The notes below the pieces were generated by a model. It made no database searches and was not told where the DNA came from. It saw nothing but the letters and a program-made list of their open reading frames with translations. Both the position numbers and the translations under genes were made by a program. Positions 7,472 through 15,572 of a DNA stretch of 43,883 nt are shown here, piece after piece (position 1 is the stretch's first letter; the number at the start of each line of letters is the position of its first letter). The stretch covers positions 1 to 43,883 of the forward strand of contig JAZTYA010000036.1 of NCBI GenBank assembly GCA_045636705.1, written 5' to 3'. Origin of the DNA: SFWF01 sp045636705. Its GTDB lineage: Bacteria > Bacillota > Clostridia > Oscillospirales > Acutalibacteraceae.

Positions 7472-8656
7472 ATGAAATCAATCTTCAAAAAGTCATTTGC
7501 CATCCTCCTTGCAGTAGCTATGCTCTTTAGCCTTGCTGCTTGTGGAAACGGCGAATCCGGTGCAACCGGCTACACAGCTAACAACACAGAATTTACCATC
7601 GGTTTCTCAGGCCCACTTACCGGCGGTGCCGCAGTTTACGGTGTTGCAGTTAAGAACTCTGCTCAGATGGCAGTTGATGAAATCAACGCTAACGGCGGAC
7701 TAAACGGCGTAAACTTCAAACTTGTCGCTACCGATGACACACACGACGCTGCCAAGGTTGCAGCTAACTATGCTTCAATGCTTGAAGGCGGTATGCAGGT
7801 TTCTTTAGGTACAGTTACTACTGCTCCCGGTCTTGAGTTCACAAACCTTTCTGTTGAAGATAACGTGTTCTTCATCACACCTTCTGCTTCAGGCGATGAC
7901 ATTCCTAAGAATGCTAACGGCTTCCAGATGTGTTTCTCTGATTCAAACCAAGGTGCAGCTGCTGCCGTTGACTACATAAATGGTCTTGGCCTTACCTCTG
8001 TTGGTATCTTCTACAAGTCTGACGACCCATATTCAAATGGTATCTACAAGAAGTTTAAGGAGAACCTTTCTTCTTCTATCACTACCGTTGAGGCTGTATT
8101 CACAGATGCTAACAAAGACGACTTCTCTGCTCAGATTTCTACACTTAAGGATTGCAAACTTATCTTTATGCCCATCTACTATGAGCCCGCTGCAATCTTT
8201 ATGGATCAAGCAAAAGGCATCATTGCTGACGACGCTATCTACTACGGATGCGACGGTTTCGACGGTCTTGCAGGTCAGTTCGAAGACTTCTCTATCATTC
8301 CTCAGGAAGTTTCAATGCTTTCACACTTCAATTCAGGTGCTACCGACGGTGCTGCTGCTACCTTCGTTGCTAAGTACACCGAGAAGTTTGGTGCCGACAC
8401 TCTCAACCAGTTCGGTGCTTCTGCTTACGACTGCGTATATGCAATCTACGGCGCTATGAAGGCTGCTATCGATGCCGGTACTGAAATCGACGTTACTATT
8501 TCTGCTTCTGACCTTTGCGAAATCTTAAAGGCTCAGTTCACAGGTGACTATACTTACTCCGGTGTTACAGGAAATAATATTACTTGGGAAGACAATGGAT
8601 ATGTAGCAAAGAATGCAGTTAAGTACACACTTAAAACTGCAAACGCTGCTCAGTAA
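7472..8656 (+). CDS. livJ: Branched-chain amino-acid-type ABC transporter substrate-binding lipoprotein
   Basis: Extracellular solute receptor delivering ligand to LivHM. The signal peptide has a lysine-rich start, a hydrophobic core and the lipobox LAAC, with Cys24 as the lipidated residue. The mature part is a type I periplasmic-binding fold (Peripla_BP_6): FTIGFSGPLTGGAAVYGVA, MAVDEINANGGLNGV and VATDDTHDAAKVAA are typical Leu/Ile/Val-binding segments. 394 residues. Codons are biased towards GCT, TCT, AAC and ATC compared with neighbours, suggesting high expression. Branched-chain amino acids are the likely cargo, but this family also carries other amino acids, amides and urea, so specificity is inferred. 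Confidence 0.9.
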   Translation: MKSIFKKSFAILLAVAMLFSLAACGNGESGATGYTANNTEFTIGFSGPLTGGAAVYGVAVKNSAQMAVDEINANGGLNGVNFKLVATDDTHDAAKVAANYASMLEGGMQVSLGTVTTAPGLEFTNLSVEDNVFFITPSASGDDIPKNANGFQMCFSDSNQGAAAAVDYINGLGLTSVGIFYKSDDPYSNGIYKKFKENLSSSITTVEAVFTDANKDDFSAQISTLKDCKLIFMPIYYEPAAIFMDQAKGIIADDAIYYGCDGFDGLAGQFEDFSIIPQEVSMLSHFNSGATDGAAATFVAKYTEKFGADTLNQFGASAYDCVYAIYGAMKAAIDAGTEIDVTISASDLCEILKAQFTGDYTYSGVTGNNITWEDNGYVAKNAVKYTLKTANAAQ

Positions 8657-8690
8657 TAGCATTTGAGTTTTAAAACTTAAAAAAATTGTG

Positions 8691-8721
8691 TTTGCCGGAG
8701 CGGATTTTCTGCCCCGGCAAA
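8691..8721 (+). terminator. Intercistronic hairpin between livJ and livH (attenuator or 3' stabilizer)
   Basis: TTTGCCGG at 8691-8698 pairs with CCGGCAAA at 8714-8721. No U-tract follows, so it is more likely an mRNA-stabilizing or partial termination element that favours livJ over the downstream genes. Confidence 0.5.
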
Positions 8722-8793
8722 TTCTCATAATTGAATAGATTATGCTTTATTTTAACATTTCGCATAGTCATTAAAAATTAAGTAGGAAATTTT

Positions 8794-9666
8794 ATGAAAT
8801 TTTTAGAAATTTTACTAAACGGTTTAAGCATCGGCAGTACCTACGCTATGATAGCACTAGGCTACACCATGGTTTACGGTATTGCTAAGATGCTTAACTT
8901 TGCCCACGGCGACATAATCATGGTCGGCGGATATATGATATATCTGACACTTGCAGGACTTGGAAATCCTATTCTGGGTCTTTTAGTTGCCATTGCCGCT
9001 TGTATCGTTTTGGGCGTTATAATTGAAAAGGTTGCCTATAAACCGCTTCGCGGAGCATCTCCTTTGGCGGTTCTTATCACGGCTATCGGCGTTAGCTATC
9101 TTTTACAGAGCACGGCACAAATTATATTTGGCTCGGCTCCTAAGATGGTTATGGTTGCCGACCTTGGAAACTTAACCTTCGCAGGTATGAAGGTTCCCGT
9201 TTATACCTTGGTTACTCTCGGTTGTTCTGCCGTAATAATGGTGGCATTGACCCTCTTTGTTAAATACACAAGAACGGGTCGCGCTATGATTGCGGTATCC
9301 GAGGACAAGGGCGCTGCACAGCTTATGGGAATTAACGTTAACCTAATTATTACAATTACCTTTGCAATAGGTTCGGCTCTTGCCGCTTTTGCGGGATTCT
9401 TTATGCTTATAAAATCTCCTTCTCTTAGAAATACCCTTGGCGCAATGCCCGGTATTAAGGCGTTTACTGCTGCGGTAATTGGCGGAATAGGTTCTATCCC
9501 CGGCGCTATGGCAGGAGGAATTCTTATTGGTATTGTTGAGGCGATATCCCTTACTGTTCCGGCTCTTGCACCTTATACCGATGCGGTTGAGTTCCTTATT
9601 CTTATAATCATCCTTTTGGTTCGTCCTACGGGACTTTTAGGTAAGAAAAGGAGGGAAAAGGTATGA
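8794..9666 (+). CDS. livH: Branched-chain amino acid ABC transporter permease LivH
   Basis: Inner permease subunit pairing with LivM. 290 residues with about eight hydrophobic segments. It opens with the family signature LNGLSIGSTYAMIALGYTMVYG, and the coupling-region stretch KYTRTGRAMIAVSEDKGAAQLMGIN precedes the ATPase-contact loop. The C-terminal KAFTAAVIGGIGSIPGAMAGG is typical of LivH. The stop overlaps the livM start (ATGATG). It sits 137 nt after livJ; only a weak promoter-like sequence is seen in the gap, so read-through from livJ is likely. Confidence 0.93.
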   Translation: MKFLEILLNGLSIGSTYAMIALGYTMVYGIAKMLNFAHGDIIMVGGYMIYLTLAGLGNPILGLLVAIAACIVLGVIIEKVAYKPLRGASPLAVLITAIGVSYLLQSTAQIIFGSAPKMVMVADLGNLTFAGMKVPVYTLVTLGCSAVIMVALTLFVKYTRTGRAMIAVSEDKGAAQLMGINVNLIITITFAIGSALAAFAGFFMLIKSPSLRNTLGAMPGIKAFTAAVIGGIGSIPGAMAGGILIGIVEAISLTVPALAPYTDAVEFLILIIILLVRPTGLLGKKRREKV

Positions 9667-10811
9667 TGTCAGCACTAAAGAAGATTAAGTGGAAATATTA
9701 TGTTAACTATATTGTAGTAGCTGCTGTTACGGTATTTTTTGCCGTTCAGACCTTTACCTCTGGTATTAACGCTTCTAACCTTTATTTGCTTGAAAAAATT
9801 GCTATTGCTATTACCTTGGCAGTTTCTTTAAGCGTGGTTGTTGGTTTCTTGGGAGAACTCTCATTAGGACACGCAGGATTTATGTGTATAGGCGCTTATC
9901 TTGGCGGTAAGGCTTCTGTACTTTTAGAGCCTATAATCAAAAACGACCTTTTAAGCCTTGTTATCTGCATTATAGTCGGTGGTCTTGTTGCTGCCGTTTG
10001 CGGTATGGCTATCGGTATGCCTGCGCTTCGCCTTCGCGGTGACTATCTTGCTATCGTAACCTTGGCATTTGGTGAAATCGTACGCTCGTTATTTATGAAC
10101 TCAAGCGATGAGTCTTTCGGCGGTTCGCTCGGTCTTTCAACACCCAGATACGACAAAAAGACACTTTTCATTTTTGCTTTTATTTGCGTGCTTTTATGTC
10201 TTGTAGTTATTCAAAACCTTATTCGTTCAAAGCACGGTAGAGCTATTACCTCTATTCGTGATAACGAAATTGCCGCAAGGGCAACAGGTATTAACGTTAC
10301 AAAATACAAGCTTATCGTATTTACCGTTTCTTCCTTCTTTGCAGGTGTTGCAGGCGTGCTTTACAGTTTCTCAAACTACACCGTACAAAGTACAAAGTTC
10401 AGCTACAACTACTCTATCGAGATTCTCGTAATGGTAGTTCTAGGTGGTATGGGAAGCATTAACGGTTCGATTATTGCCGCTACCCTTATTACCGTCTTGG
10501 ACGTTAAACTCCAAACAATTCTAACAGGTGACCTAGCAGTTCTTCAGGACCTTTTCTATGCACTTGTACTTATCGTTCTTGTAATCTACAACAACGCACC
10601 TGCTCTTAAGAGTTTCCGTGAAAAGTACAACCTAAAGGCTCTTGTTGGTAAAATAAAGCTCTTTAAAAAGACTGACCCTGCTAACGTAAATGAAGATGAG
10701 CACAAGTGGGACCGCGTTCCTACAAAGATTGAGATGAACGAAGTTTTGTCTATCGACCTTCAGCCATCTTCTCCATACACTCCCGATAAGGCAGAGAAGG
10801 AGGGAAAATAA
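9663..10811 (+). CDS. livM: Branched-chain amino acid ABC transporter permease LivM
   Basis: Second permease subunit. Family signatures are SLSVVVGFLGELSLGHAGFM near residue 60, PALRLRGDYLAIVTLAFGEI near 120, RAITSIRDNEIAARATGIN, and the C-terminal EILVMVVLGGMGSINGSI. 382 residues, with an unusual hydrophilic tail of about 65 residues after the last membrane segment (from SFREKYNLKAL to the end, rich in Lys, Asp, Glu and Pro). Either ATG of the ATGATG start is possible. It overlaps livH by 4 nt and shares one base with the livG start. Confidence 0.93.
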   Translation: MMSALKKIKWKYYVNYIVVAAVTVFFAVQTFTSGINASNLYLLEKIAIAITLAVSLSVVVGFLGELSLGHAGFMCIGAYLGGKASVLLEPIIKNDLLSLVICIIVGGLVAAVCGMAIGMPALRLRGDYLAIVTLAFGEIVRSLFMNSSDESFGGSLGLSTPRYDKKTLFIFAFICVLLCLVVIQNLIRSKHGRAITSIRDNEIAARATGINVTKYKLIVFTVSSFFAGVAGVLYSFSNYTVQSTKFSYNYSIEILVMVVLGGMGSINGSIIAATLITVLDVKLQTILTGDLAVLQDLFYALVLIVLVIYNNAPALKSFREKYNLKALVGKIKLFKKTDPANVNEDEHKWDRVPTKIEMNEVLSIDLQPSSPYTPDKAEKEGK

Positions 10812-11581
10812 TGTCGAAAATTGTTTTAAAAACCGAAAACCTCGGCATTTCCTTCGGAGGTCTTAAGGCGGTTCAGGATTTAAATCTTGAAATTAAGGAA
10901 AAACAGCTCTATGGTCTTGTTGGTCCCAACGGCGCAGGTAAAACCACCGTTTTCAATATGATTACGGGTGTTTACAAACCTACAACAGGTAGGTTCTTCC
11001 TTGACGGCGAAGACCTAACAGGAAAAAGCCAGGAGAAAATCAATCACAAAGGTATCGCTCGTACCTTCCAGAACATTCGCCTTTTCAACAATATGACGGT
11101 TATCCGTAACGTTTTAGTAGGACTTCATAATCAACCCGAGTTTAAATGCGGTCTTGTTGCAAGTGTTCTTCGCTTGCCGAAGTTCTTTAAGACCGAAAAG
11201 GCTATGAGGGAAAAGGCTAAGGAAATTCTTAGCATCGTAGGTCTTTTGGACGAAAGAAACAATCTTTCCTGCAACCTTCCCTACGGTAAACAAAGAAAGC
11301 TTGAAATCGCGCGTGCGCTTGCTACTAATCCAAAGCTTTTATGCCTCGACGAGCCTGCAGCAGGTATGAACCCTAACGAAACTGCAGACCTTATGAATAT
11401 CGTTCGTCACATTCGCGATAAGTACAACATTACCATTCTTCTTATCGAACACGATATGAAGTTCGTTTCGGGACTTTGCGATGAAATCACCGTTTTAAAC
11501 TTCGGAACCGTACTAGCTCAGGGCTCTCCTGAGGTAGCTCTTAACGACCCCGAAGTAATCAAAGCTTATATAGGGGGATAA
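10811..11581 (+). CDS. livG: Branched-chain amino acid ABC transporter ATPase LivG
   Basis: One of the two ATPases energizing LivHM. Walker A GPNGAGKTT is near residue 38, the Q-loop is in ARTFQNIRLF, the ABC signature is the LivG-type LPYGKQRKLEIARAL, Walker B is LLCLDEPAAGMNPNE, and the H-loop is in ILLIEHDMKFV. The C-terminal IKAYIGG is typical of Liv ATPases. 256 residues. Translationally coupled to livM (TAATG). livF follows 5 nt later. Confidence 0.94.
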   Translation: MSKIVLKTENLGISFGGLKAVQDLNLEIKEKQLYGLVGPNGAGKTTVFNMITGVYKPTTGRFFLDGEDLTGKSQEKINHKGIARTFQNIRLFNNMTVIRNVLVGLHNQPEFKCGLVASVLRLPKFFKTEKAMREKAKEILSIVGLLDERNNLSCNLPYGKQRKLEIARALATNPKLLCLDEPAAGMNPNETADLMNIVRHIRDKYNITILLIEHDMKFVSGLCDEITVLNFGTVLAQGSPEVALNDPEVIKAYIGG

Positions 11582-11586
11582 CTAAG

Positions 11587-12297
11587 ATGGCTTTACTTGA
11601 AGTTAAAGATTTAGAAGTTTATTATGGCGTTATCCGTGCTTTAAAAGGCGTAAGCTTTGAAGTAAACGAGGGCGAAATCGTTACCCTTATCGGTGCTAAC
11701 GGCGCAGGTAAAACAACTACTATGCAGTCGGTTATCGGTCTTATTCCTGCAAGAAACGGCCAGATAATTTTTGACGGACAGGATATCACTAAAACTCCTT
11801 GCCACAAGATAGTTCATCTTGGTATGTCACAGGTGCCCGAAGGCAGACGTGTTTTCCAAGAGCTTACGGTTTATGAAAACTTGATGATGGGTGCTTTTTC
11901 TCAAAAGAAGAACGCTTCATTTAAAGAGGATATTGAGCGCATCTATGAACGTTTTCCTCGCCTTGCTGAAAGAAGAAACCAAATTGCAGGTACCCTTTCA
12001 GGCGGCGAACAGCAGATGCTCGCTATGGGACGCGCTTTAATGAGCCACCCGAAACTTTTAATGCTTGATGAACCTTCAATGGGTCTTTCTCCCCTTTTGG
12101 TTGACCAGGTTTTTGAAATTATTAAGGACATAAACAAGGACGGCACAACCATTCTTTTGGTTGAGCAGAATGCGGGTAAATCACTTGCTATTTCTGACCG
12201 CGCTTACGTTCTTGAAACAGGCGATATCGTTCTTTCAGGCACAGGCGCTGAGCTTGCTTCCAGCGACCAAGTTAAGAAAGCATATCTTGGTGGTTAA
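11587..12297 (+). CDS. livF: Branched-chain amino acid ABC transporter ATPase LivF
   Basis: Second ATPase of the transporter. Walker A GANGAGKTT, the LivF-type SQVPEGRRVFQELTVYENL, signature LSGGEQQMLAMGRAL, Walker B LLMLDEPSMGLSP and the switch in ILLVEQNAGKS (Gln-Asn in place of the usual His, normal for LivF) are all visible. It ends in VKKAYLGG. 236 residues, the usual size. Last gene of the operon, followed by a strong terminator. Confidence 0.95.
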   Translation: MALLEVKDLEVYYGVIRALKGVSFEVNEGEIVTLIGANGAGKTTTMQSVIGLIPARNGQIIFDGQDITKTPCHKIVHLGMSQVPEGRRVFQELTVYENLMMGAFSQKKNASFKEDIERIYERFPRLAERRNQIAGTLSGGEQQMLAMGRALMSHPKLLMLDEPSMGLSPLLVDQVFEIIKDINKDGTTILLVEQNAGKSLAISDRAYVLETGDIVLSGTGAELASSDQVKKAYLGG

Positions 12298-12311
12298 ATT
12301 TAAACAAATTA

Positions 12312-12348
12312 AAAACCCTTTGGAAAAATCCAAAGGGTTTTATTTTTT
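12312..12348 (+). terminator. Intrinsic terminator of the liv operon
   Basis: A 12-bp perfect stem (12312-12323 with 12330-12341), a 6-nt loop and then ATTTTTT. It also lies at the 3' end of convergent degV and may act on both strands. Confidence 0.9.
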
Positions 12349-12356
12349 GCGCTATA

Positions 12357-13226
12357 TTATCTTTCGGTTCCGATATAGAAAAGTGCTAAAGTTCCGGGGC
12401 CTGCGTGTGAGCCGATAACCTGGTCTATATAGTTAATTGTAACGCTCTTTACCTTAAAGCGAGCCTTTATTTCGTTTGCAGCATATTCGGCATCCTCAAT
12501 GCAGTCTGCATGTGCTACGAACACGTCCTGCTTATCAAGGTCTATGCCTGTGTTCGCCATTTTATCAAGAAGCTCGTTTATTGCATTCTTTCTGCCTCTT
12601 GTCTTGCCATAGGAAACAAGCTTTCCGTCATTGTCCATATGAAGTAAAGGCTTTATGCCTAAAATGGTGCCGACAACAGCGGTAGCGCCCGAAAGTCTTC
12701 CGCCTCTCTTCAAATAGAAGAGGTCGTCAACCGTAAAGAGATGAACTATATTCATCTTTATATCCTCTAAATACTTTGCGGTTTCCTCAAGTGTTGCGCC
12801 TTCGCTTCTCTTGTCAGCTGCAAGACAAACATAAAGTCCCTGTCCCATTGATGCGCAAAGTGAATCAACCAAAACGGCCTTTCTGTCAGGATACTCTCCC
12901 TTAAGGTCCTCAATGCAACGAGCAACTATTGCGCAGGTTCCCGAAAGAGATGATGCAAAGGAAATATAAAGCACGTCCTGTCCGTTATCAAAAGCTTCCT
13001 TGATTGCCTCTTCTGCTCTTTCATAGCTTACTAAAGAGGTCTTTACGTGCTCCTTTGCGCGAAGAAGGTCGTAAAAGCTTTTGTAGTCGGTCTCCTTTTC
13101 AGGAATATAGCTTAAATATTCCTTTTCTCCTATTATATAAGAAAGTGAAACAACCTTAACGTTCTTTTCACTTATAAGCTTAGTTGTAAGATTTGCGGAT
13201 GAATCTGTAATAATACAAAACGACAT
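12357..13226 (-). CDS. DegV family fatty-acid-binding protein (FakB-like)
   Basis: DegV/FakB proteins bind a long-chain fatty acid; FakB forms present it to the kinase FakA for phosphorylation and phospholipid synthesis. 289 residues, family length. The N-terminal IITDSSANLTTKL carries the family TDS motif. LYISFASSLSGTCAIV and VLVDSLCASMGQGLYV match the second conserved block, and FYLKRGGRLSGATAVVGTIL is the family's fatty-acid/ligand loop. The C-terminal half ends in GSHAGPGTLALFYIGTER, also characteristic. It has its own consensus promoter with a palindrome at the transcription start. No fakA is nearby, so whether it serves FakA is inferred from the family only. Confidence 0.9.
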   Translation of the reverse strand: MSFCIITDSSANLTTKLISEKNVKVVSLSYIIGEKEYLSYIPEKETDYKSFYDLLRAKEHVKTSLVSYERAEEAIKEAFDNGQDVLYISFASSLSGTCAIVARCIEDLKGEYPDRKAVLVDSLCASMGQGLYVCLAADKRSEGATLEETAKYLEDIKMNIVHLFTVDDLFYLKRGGRLSGATAVVGTILGIKPLLHMDNDGKLVSYGKTRGRKNAINELLDKMANTGIDLDKQDVFVAHADCIEDAEYAANEIKARFKVKSVTINYIDQVIGSHAGPGTLALFYIGTER

Positions 13227-13244
13227 ATCAATAACTCCTTTATC

Positions 13245-13259
13245 TAGTTTACTAAACTA
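13245..13259. promoter_or_regulatory. Palindrome at the degV transcription start (candidate operator)
   Basis: TAGTTTA-C-TAAACTA, a 7+1+7 perfect inverted repeat that touches the degV -10 box and covers the likely +1 region. The position suits a repressor site. The regulator is unknown; the divergent DUF1836 protein is one candidate. Confidence 0.45.
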
Positions 13260-13287
13260 TTATAACTGATTTTAAATTTAATGTCAA
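13259..13287 (-). promoter_or_regulatory. degV promoter
   Basis: On the minus strand, perfect TTGACA (13287-13282), a 17-bp spacer and perfect TATAAT (13264-13259): a full consensus sigma-A promoter. Confidence 0.85.
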
Positions 13288-13324
13288 GGGATAAACAAAA
13301 CTTTAACAAATAATTTATTACATC

Positions 13325-13353
13325 TTGAAAAAGAGTTTTTTATATGATAGAAT
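13325..13353 (+). promoter_or_regulatory. Promoter of the DUF1836 gene
   Basis: TTGAAA (13325-13330), a 17-bp spacer and TAGAAT (13348-13353), 30 bp before the ATG. Confidence 0.7.
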
Positions 13354-13383
13354 ATATAGAGAAATTTTTGAAAGGAAGCTTTT

Positions 13384-13938
13384 ATGGATACGTTAGATAA
13401 GGGCGCAGCTTTAGAGCAGACCATTGATAACTTTAAAATTCCGCGTTATGCCGAATTACCCGACCTGGATTTTTATATGGACCAGGTGGTAGCACTTACT
13501 GAGAAGCATCTTTATCTTCTCTCCTACGAAGGCGGTCAAAAGTTTATTACCCCTTCAATGATAAACAACTACGTTAAGCTCGGCATTATTCCGCCGCCGA
13601 GAAAGAAACGTTACAGCAAGGAACATATTTGCTACCTATTTATAATATGTACATTAAAGTCGGTTATACCGATACAGTCGATTGCCGACCTTATCAAAAT
13701 GCAGACTCGAAATAAGAGCATTTTTGAGCTCTACGACATTTTCTGCGAAGCTTTTGAGAATATGCTAAAACAGGCAAATATGGTTTACGGCGAAATTATA
13801 AACGAGACCGAAGACCACGAAGACGCTCTTGCAAAACTCTCTTTGTTTATGGCAATTCATTCAGGCACAACAAGGCTTATTGCAACCAACGCCTTAGCAG
13901 CTACAACACCTGCGGAAGAGGCAAAAGAATCAAAATAA
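13384..13938 (+). CDS. DUF1836 domain protein, probable MerR-like HTH regulator
   Basis: 184 residues. The central segment (about 55-105) has the DUF1836 pattern: PSMINNYVKLGIIPPPRKKRY, then HICYLFIICTLKSVIPIQSIADLI. It resembles a MerR-type winged helix in which the region after NNYVK reads the DNA. The rest is helical, with a polar C-terminal end. It has its own promoter and a good ribosome site (GAAAGGAAG), and shares its upstream region with divergent degV, which suggests but does not prove that it regulates degV. The function of the family is not established. Confidence 0.8.
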   Translation: MDTLDKGAALEQTIDNFKIPRYAELPDLDFYMDQVVALTEKHLYLLSYEGGQKFITPSMINNYVKLGIIPPPRKKRYSKEHICYLFIICTLKSVIPIQSIADLIKMQTRNKSIFELYDIFCEAFENMLKQANMVYGEIINETEDHEDALAKLSLFMAIHSGTTRLIATNALAATTPAEEAKESK

Positions 13939-13943
13939 ATTTT

Positions 13944-13975
13944 AAAGGACTATGACTTTGTCATAGTCCTTTTTT
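13944..13975. terminator. Bidirectional terminator between DUF1836 gene and the DUF4340 operon
   Basis: A 13-bp perfect stem (13944-13956 with 13960-13972) and a 3-nt loop. TTTTTT follows on the plus strand, and a weaker T-rich run on the minus strand. Confidence 0.88.
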
Positions 13976-13976
13976 A

Positions 13977-15572
13977 TTATGAACTGTAGTTTTTGCCGTT
14001 TGCAACGTTGTCGGCATATTTAAAGATGGTTTTATAGTTAGATGCGCTAATAACGCCCATCTGCTCGCCGTTTATTTCCATCTGATAGCGCATATCCGAC
14101 ACCTTATAATATTTTATAACCGTATCGGGTGTGCCGTCATTATGAGTGATATAAATTGTGGTATCGGCAGTAAGGTTAGAGGTGTCAATAAAATTAAACT
14201 CGACCGCAGAAAGCCATAACAGATACTCATAGTAGTTCTGGAAATTTTTAGTATCAATCTCCTTGCCGTTTGCCTTAACGGCTTTAATTTGATTTTCCTT
14301 TTCGCCCTCGGCGTTTTCTACTTTTTCAGTAATAATTTCAAACTTGTGACTAATATTGCCCTCTGTTACGGTTATTGTTTCTACCTCTGTTAAGCTTTCA
14401 ATAAACAAGAAGTTGCTGTAAAACTCATGCGAAGCATAGTTAACAAAGGCAAGGCTTTGCTCGTCAACCTTTAAAATAACCTTAAGTCCGTCTCCTACAA
14501 CGGCAAAGCTTCCATCAGTCTGCTTTTTAACCTTGAAGCTTCTGGTTTCGTTTCCTGCATAAATGGTTGCAGTAAAATCCGGGTTGTTTAATCCGTAAAG
14601 TTTTTGTTCTTCAGCGGTAGCGGTAAAGGAGTAAACCCCTGTGCCCGAAAGTCCGCTTGAAAATATGCCGTATATACCGCTGACACTTTCGGTGTTGGCA
14701 TATCTGTGTGAAGGCGAAGTTATAATATAGGTTCCAAAATCAAGTATTCCCCTGTTCTTTTCAAGGGTCATCTTTCCCGAAAGGTTTGTTCCATCAATTA
14801 CTATCTTATCAAAGTTAGTAAGAGCGCCGTTGGTAAAGTATTCGCCTGTATAGTCAGAATCCTTTGCAAAGGCAGGAATACCTGTTGTGTCGGCAAAGTG
14901 AAGACTGTTTACGTTAAGATAAGAAAGAAAATCAGATTCTGCAAGATAAACCTTATCTTCGCCGTCAACCTTTAGATAAACACCGCTTTCGTCGGCGGTT
15001 GTCTTGCCTACAAGCAACAACTTGTCTTTTGAGCCGTCATTTGTTTTAATATCGGCTTTAAAGACAGGAGAATCAAAGCCGTAATCCGACTCCTTGTTCT
15101 CCATTACCCTTAAATATTCAATCGCGGTTATTGCGTTAACTACGATTTGGGTTTTATCCATACTTATAAGGGTGTTATCAACGCCCTTTATATGCCATTC
15201 CTTTGTAGATGAGCCCGAAGAGGTTTCGCTTTCCTTATCAACGGCATAGAATTCGATTGCCTCATTGCCTTCGGTAAGGGTTATCTTCTCGACCTCAGAG
15301 GTCTTAATTGACCAAAGAGGAGTGGTTTCTATATCGGCGTTACTACTGATATCGTCGGTTGTCATTTTCGGAACGAAAATCCAAAGGGACGCCGCCAAAC
15401 AAGCAACACAAAGAAGCAACGAGGTGGCTATTATGCCGTTTCTTAACATACTTGAGCCCTTTTTGCTCTCTTTATGAGCTACAGGTGCAGAAAATATAGT
15501 AGATTCCTCTTCGTTAATTTCTACCGATTGCTCATAGGTGTTAGTGTCCTTTTCGTTAGGGCTTATGCTCAT
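13977..15572 (-). CDS. DUF4340 membrane-anchored extracellular protein (Gld-type ABC partner)
   Basis: 531 residues: a short cytoplasmic acidic start of about 42 residues, one membrane segment near 45-68 (GIIATSLLLCVACLAASLWI) and a large extracellular part. The latter contains two repeats of the DUF4340 type (VEKITLTEGNEAIEF with WHIKGVDNTLI, and VETITVTEGNISHKF). Such proteins often lie next to GldG-like auxiliary proteins in ABC-2 operons, and this gene does: its start shares one base with the GldG-like stop (TAATG). The family's biochemical function is unknown. Last gene of the operon. Confidence 0.82.
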   Translation of the reverse strand: MSISPNEKDTNTYEQSVEINEEESTIFSAPVAHKESKKGSSMLRNGIIATSLLLCVACLAASLWIFVPKMTTDDISSNADIETTPLWSIKTSEVEKITLTEGNEAIEFYAVDKESETSSGSSTKEWHIKGVDNTLISMDKTQIVVNAITAIEYLRVMENKESDYGFDSPVFKADIKTNDGSKDKLLLVGKTTADESGVYLKVDGEDKVYLAESDFLSYLNVNSLHFADTTGIPAFAKDSDYTGEYFTNGALTNFDKIVIDGTNLSGKMTLEKNRGILDFGTYIITSPSHRYANTESVSGIYGIFSSGLSGTGVYSFTATAEEQKLYGLNNPDFTATIYAGNETRSFKVKKQTDGSFAVVGDGLKVILKVDEQSLAFVNYASHEFYSNFLFIESLTEVETITVTEGNISHKFEIITEKVENAEGEKENQIKAVKANGKEIDTKNFQNYYEYLLWLSAVEFNFIDTSNLTADTTIYITHNDGTPDTVIKYYKVSDMRYQMEINGEQMGVISASNYKTIFKYADNVANGKNYSS

